From: Bradyrhizobium sp. ISRA430
GTDB taxonomy: Bacteria; Pseudomonadota; Alphaproteobacteria; Rhizobiales; Xanthobacteraceae
Length of the DNA stretch: 64,000 nucleotides
Direction: 5' to 3'
NCBI RefSeq assembly: GCF_029909975.1
Contig: NZ_CP094516.1
Span: 1,116,001-1,180,000 of the forward strand
In this document: positions 63,059-64,000 of the stretch, piece by piece
Numbering within the stretch: the first letter of the stretch is position 1
Layout: every line of letters starts with the position of its first letter
Notes under the pieces: model-generated
The model's input: the letters and a program-made list of their open reading frames with translations, nothing else
Database searches by the model: none
What the model was told of the DNA's origin: nothing
Made by a program: the position numbers and the translations under genes

Positions 63059-64000
63059 ATGGCCAATCTCGGCATGATCGAACTGTCGTTCATTCTGCTC
63101 GGTGTCATGATCCTGCTCCTGGCGAGCGGGGTCTGGATCGCCGTCGCGCTCGGCCTCGTCGGCTTTGTGGCGATGGCACTGACCACGAGCCTGCCGCTCG
63201 GCACGGTGCTTGCGACCACGACCTGGAGTGCAAGCGCCTCCTGGACGCTTGCGGCGCTGCCGTTGTTCATCTGGATGGGAGAAATCCTCTTTCGCACCAA
63301 ATTGTCGGAGGAAATGTTCCGCGGCCTGTCGCCCTGGGTTCAGTGGCTCCCGGGACGGCTGACCCATGTGAACGTGATCGGATGCGGCATCTTTGCGGCG
63401 GTGTCGGGCTCCTCGGCCGCGACCTGCGCGACCATCGGCAAGATCGCACTACCCGAACTCGACAAGCGCGGCTACGACAAGGGCCTCAGCCTCGGCTCGC
63501 TTGCAGGCTCCGGCACGCTCGGACTGCTGATTCCGCCTTCGATTCCGATGGTGGTGTACGCGGTCACGGCGAACGTCTCGGTGCTGCAGGTGTTCCTCGG
63601 CGGCTTCCTGCCGGGGGCGCTCGTCATGGGCCTCTACTCCGGCTACATCGTTCTATGGTCGCTGCTCAATCCGAAGAAGATACCGCCGCGTGATCCGCCG
63701 ATGCCGTTTCGCCGGAAGCTGCAGGAATCCGCCAAGCTGGTTCCCTGTCTGATTCTGATCCTCGCAGTCTTCTTTTCGCTCGTACTCGGCTTTGCCACTG
63801 CGACCGAATGCGCCGCATGGGGCGTTGCAGGCGCGCTCCTGCTTGCGTGGTGGAGCGGTACGCTCACGCGCAAGAACTTCTTCGAGAGCGTGATGAGCGC
63901 GACGCGGCTGACCTGCATGATCATGCTGATCCTGGCGGGTGCGGCCTATACCACAGCCGCGATGGCCTATACCGGCATTCCGGCGGCACTCGCCACCTGG
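63059..64000 (+). CDS. dctM: TRAP transporter large permease (DctM type), 3' truncated by the window
   Basis: The frame is open from ATG 63059 to the right edge, 314 codons of an expected 430 or so. It is a multi-helix permease with the DctM features GCGIFAAVSGSSAATCATIGKIA and GSGTLGLLIPPSIPMVVYAV. It carries the transport path of the TRAP system together with DctQ. The end lies outside the window. Confidence 0.9.
   Translation, partial: MANLGMIELSFILLGVMILLLASGVWIAVALGLVGFVAMALTTSLPLGTVLATTTWSASASWTLAALPLFIWMGEILFRTKLSEEMFRGLSPWVQWLPGRLTHVNVIGCGIFAAVSGSSAATCATIGKIALPELDKRGYDKGLSLGSLAGSGTLGLLIPPSIPMVVYAVTANVSVLQVFLGGFLPGALVMGLYSGYIVLWSLLNPKKIPPRDPPMPFRRKLQESAKLVPCLILILAVFFSLVLGFATATECAAWGVAGALLLAWWSGTLTRKNFFESVMSATRLTCMIMLILAGAAYTTAAMAYTGIPAALATW

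Noticed and set aside
1..64000. CRISPR array, rRNA genes, replication origin, phage structural genes or integrase
   Set aside because: No regularly spaced repeats, no rRNA core sequence, no DnaA-box cluster and no recombinase or capsid protein were seen in any frame.

Overview
The window looks like chromosome of a high-GC alphaproteobacterium of the Bradyrhizobium type. The clues are GC-rich codon third positions, NasT/NasS nitrate control of a NirA pathway, a C-terminal piece that resembles bacterial phosphatidylcholine synthase, many 30-85 residue proteins of a kind familiar from Bradyrhizobium, and GTGGGTTA/TAACCCAC repeats. The assignment is inference from recognised families; no database was searched.

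Layout. 1-6.1 kb: end of a phosphatidylcholine synthase-like gene, TerC-family membrane protein, quinone oxidoreductase, class III aminotransferase, an orphan gene and rimO. 6.2-12.5 kb: nitrate sensing (nasT, nasS), then a FNT nitrite channel, NirA and an unusual Fe-S flavoprotein reductase. A leader with a sigma-54-like promoter and an ANTAR-type hexaloop hairpin precedes this second block, so NasS/NasT probably control it by antitermination. 12.7-17 kb: small membrane protein, repeat element, 5-oxoprolinase genes pxpB-pxpC-pxpA, and divergent rraA-like and cupin genes. 17-20.5 kb: secreted proteins and a periplasmic protein that resembles cyclohexadienyl dehydratase more than a transporter subunit. 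20.7-26.2 kb: a five-gene sugar ABC transporter/dehydrogenase operon. 26.6-36.4 kb: Spy-like protein, receiver-only regulator, glucokinase, nicotinamidase, a PhaC-like protein with a cysteine lipase box, NAD synthetase and ilvD.

37.2-50.8 kb is accessory DNA. An intact tRNA-Ser(UGA) stands at its left edge. The last 13 bases of the tRNA, plus two more, recur at 42.47 kb in the same orientation, delimiting a 5.1 kb insert that carries two DNA ligase fragments, tiny membrane proteins, a lytic transglycosylase and a frameshifted ester cyclase. Next comes a TetR-controlled block (flavoprotein reductase, SDR, methyltransferase, truncated RND adaptor), an IS5-family element, further small genes and a decayed tRNA-Ser-like remnant at 50.7 kb. 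No integrase was found.

50.9-64 kb returns to ordinary chromosome: small conserved proteins, RlpA, epoxide hydrolase-like enzyme, and the cell-wall/replication/translation run dac-tmk-holB-metG-tatD-MBL, in which MetRS carries a long histone-H1-like lysine/alanine N-terminal tail. The window ends inside a TRAP transporter (dctQ, dctM).
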